Source: Intrasporangium_A sp039812505 (lineage in GTDB: Bacteria > Actinomycetota > Actinomycetes > Actinomycetales > Dermatophilaceae). From it: 23,142 nucleotides of DNA. Positions 21,834 through 23,142 of this stretch are shown in pieces (position 1 is the first letter of the stretch; each line of letters opens with the position of its first letter). A program made the translations under genes and the position numbers. Below the pieces are notes generated by a model. That model searched no databases, had not been told where the DNA came from, and was given only the letters and a program-made list of their open reading frames with translations. The DNA is taken from assembly GCF_039812505.1 (NCBI RefSeq), contig NZ_JBDIAQ010000053.1, positions 1-23,142 on the forward strand, in the 5' to 3' direction.

Positions 21834-22837
21834 GACAGGCGGTGGACGCCAGAACGCCCGCGTGAGACGTGATCCGGTCGGGTGCCCCTGCGGCCGAGCA
21901 GATCAGGCAGCAGCGCGACCACGGTCGCCCAGGCTGCCGATGACGGGTCGATGAGGGTCAGGTGGTCGCCCTGGACAGGGTGCAGGACGGCCCGGTCGCC
22001 GGCCTCGGTGGCCGCGTCGACGTAGGCCGCGCTCTGGGCGTAGGGGACCGTCGTGTCGTCCTTGCTGTGCACGCAGTGGACGGTCGCGCCGATCGGCAGG
22101 CGCCGGATCGGGTCGGCCGTCCGGTAGCGCTCGGGCACCTTGGCCGCGGTCCCACCGAGCAGGTCCGGCACCGCCGTGCCTCCCAGGCCGGAGCGCCCGG
22201 CGACGGTCAGATCCAGCACCCCGGCCTGGGAGACGACCCCGGTCAGGTCAACCCGCGGGACGGCGAGGGGCAGCGACGGGTCGCTTGACCTCGCCGTCGT
22301 GCTAGCACGTCCGGCCAGCCATGCCGCGAGCTGTCCGCCCGCCGAGTGGCCGATGGCCACCACGGCCGAGGTGTCGATCGGGCCGTGGTCGCCTCCCCGG
22401 GCCACCTCGGCCAGCTTGTCGACGCCCGTGGCGACATCCAGGAACGTCGCCGGCCCGCCGCCGCCGTCCCCCAGACGTCGATATTCCAGGTTCCAGGCGA
22501 CCCAGCCGCGCCCGGCCAGGTCGGCGGCCAGCGGTGTGCCCAGGTCGGCGGTGTATGCCGCGCGCCAGAACCCACCATGGATGATCACCACGGTGCCTGG
22601 CCGACGTCTGCCACCAGGCAGATGCAGGTCGGCATACTGCGAGCTGTCCGAGCCGTAGGGCACCCGGACTCTCGTCCTGCGGACTCCCGACGTGCTGCTT
22701 GATCTGGCCGGAGTGTGACCCGGTCGGGCCCGCGGGGCCGCGTGACCGCCACCTGCGCAGCCCGTGAGGCCGGCTCCGGCAGCGCCGGCGAGAAGACCCA
22801 GCGCGGTCCTGCGGCTGAAGTGCTTCTCATCCGCCAC
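21782..22837 (-). CDS. Alpha/beta hydrolase (esterase-like), Tat-type lipoprotein signal
   Basis: A 351-residue secreted alpha/beta hydrolase. The N-terminus has a twin-arginine-like motif (FSRRTALGLL, Arg9-Arg10) and a lipobox LTGC with Cys27, so export and lipid anchoring outside the membrane are expected. The oxyanion motif HGGFW is at 87-91, nucleophile Ser165 in GHSAGG, acid Asp270 or 271 and base His292, as in the BD-FAE/acetylesterase-like group. GTG 22837 is chosen because AGGAG sits six bases upstream and the signal peptide starts there; ATG 22873 would add 12 residues. The last 17 residues (Gly/Arg-rich) are encoded antisense to the DUF1295 3' end. Substrate unknown; it faces the lipid operon but has its own promoter. 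Confidence 0.88.
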   Translation of the reverse strand: MADEKHFSRRTALGLLAGAAGAGLTGCAGGGHAAPRARPGHTPARSSSTSGVRRTRVRVPYGSDSSQYADLHLPGGRRRPGTVVIIHGGFWRAAYTADLGTPLAADLAGRGWVAWNLEYRRLGDGGGGPATFLDVATGVDKLAEVARGGDHGPIDTSAVVAIGHSAGGQLAAWLAGRASTTARSSDPSLPLAVPRVDLTGVVSQAGVLDLTVAGRSGLGGTAVPDLLGGTAAKVPERYRTADPIRRLPIGATVHCVHSKDDTTVPYAQSAAYVDAATEAGDRAVLHPVQGDHLTLIDPSSAAWATVVALLPDLLGRRGTRPDHVSRGRSGVHRLSHGCPGGQGTKPEVRAI

Positions 22838-23065
22838 GGTGCTCCTTCTCGTTCGCACGGCAGGTTTGCTCATGCCGCTCGTTCGGAGCGAGCACCACCG
22901 GTGGATGGTGGCAGGAGCGGTGTCGACCTTCTGACCAGATCTCTGACCGAGACTCACGGGGATGCGATGAGACGCGCGCCGAGGGAGGCGCCACGAAGGC
23001 AAAGATCGTGCGGCATGGCTACCAACCATGGCGCGCCCCGAGGCGGCTGAGCGCTCTCCGTGTCT

Positions 23066-23111
23066 GCTCATAACCCGGAGGTCGCAGGTTCAAATCCTGC
23101 CCCCGCTACCA
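23066..23111 (+). other. 3' portion of initiator tRNA-fMet (attachment-site-like remnant)
   Basis: The segment reads as anticodon loop CTCATAA, 3' anticodon arm CCCGG, AGGTC variable region, a perfect T arm (GCAGG-TTCAAAT-CCTGC), acceptor strand CCCCGCT, discriminator A and CCA. This matches the 3' end of actinobacterial tRNA-fMet, including the unpaired position 72. The 5' half is missing: the bases before it (GTCTG) cannot form the anticodon stem, and no CGCGGGG acceptor strand lies upstream. Such 3' tRNA copies are typical crossover sites left by tRNA-targeting integrases. Confidence 0.75.
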
Positions 23112-23119
23112 AACTCAGG

Positions 23120-23142
23120 CTCGGAGATCGTGGATCTCCGAG
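23120..23142. terminator. Perfect 10-bp hairpin after the tRNA-fMet 3' end
   Basis: Inverted arms CTCGGAGATC (23120-23129) and GATCTCCGAG (23133-23142) with loop GTG, beginning 8 bases after the CCA. It is the expected position of a tRNA gene terminator. The window ends with the stem, so any following T-run cannot be seen; the arms may extend further. Confidence 0.7.

Noticed and set aside
23011..23111. Complete tRNA-Met gene
   Set aside because: No 5' acceptor strand or D arm, and the anticodon stem cannot pair; only the 3' portion is present.
1..23142. CRISPR array, transposase, integrase or rRNA
   Set aside because: No regularly spaced repeat arrays, no recombinase or transposase motifs and no rRNA-like sequence were seen.

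Overview
This is G+C-rich DNA with tight gene packing, many overlapping ATGA/GTGA stop-start junctions, apparently leaderless genes, a DUF3040 protein, an actinobacterial-type QcrB and the 3' end of an actinobacterial-type initiator tRNA. It points to an Actinomycetota chromosome. A Micrococcales/Intrasporangiaceae-like host is plausible but not proven from the sequence.

Layout. (1) 1-1211, minus: a type I restriction-modification methylase (hsdM) cut by the window edge, with a 432-base gene-free stretch beside it. (2) 1644-3765, minus: a DUF3040 membrane protein and a cytochrome bc1 b subunit (qcrB) without its usual qcrC/qcrA partners. These run divergently from (3) 3888-5270, plus: a class I photolyase. 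The shared promoter carries a duplicated TCATTGTGAA element. (4) 5305-6822, minus: a MerR-type regulator with a DICT-like sensor region, and a MarR regulator. (5) 6878-13792, plus: a probable six-gene operon of MMPL transporter, SRPBCC protein, SDR, FAD oxidoreductase, TspO and an SRPBCC-TIGR01777 epimerase fusion. It is divergent from marR across two 13-bp palindromes. (6) 13599-16230, minus: a coupled set of a CarH/LitR-type B12 photoreceptor repressor, an NmrA-like SDR and a CPBP membrane protease. (7) 16357-21833, plus: a fully overlapping five-gene operon of FAD oxidoreductase, DUF1365, two cyclopropane-synthase-family methyltransferases and DUF1295. (8) 21782-22837, minus: a Tat/lipoprotein alpha/beta hydrolase. 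(9) 23066-23142: the 3' part of tRNA-fMet without its 5' half, followed by a perfect hairpin.

How it fits together. The core of the window reads as a light and photo-oxidative stress island. CarH (adenosylcobalamin light sensor), a DICT-domain regulator, a photolyase and TspO are all light- or tetrapyrrole-linked. The two large operons encode membrane-lipid modifying enzymes (methyltransferases, two amine-oxidase-like flavoproteins, DUF1365, DUF1295, SDRs) and an MMPL exporter. Operon 7 has the gene order I recall for Mycobacterium tuberculosis Rv0449c-Rv0446c (ufaA1 region), with a second methyltransferase added. It faces carH across three tandem 11-bp repeats overlapping both promoters, the geometry known for CarH operators. 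The strongest hypothesis is therefore B12/light-controlled lipid remodelling. Statements about function rest on family recognition by eye; no database search was run.
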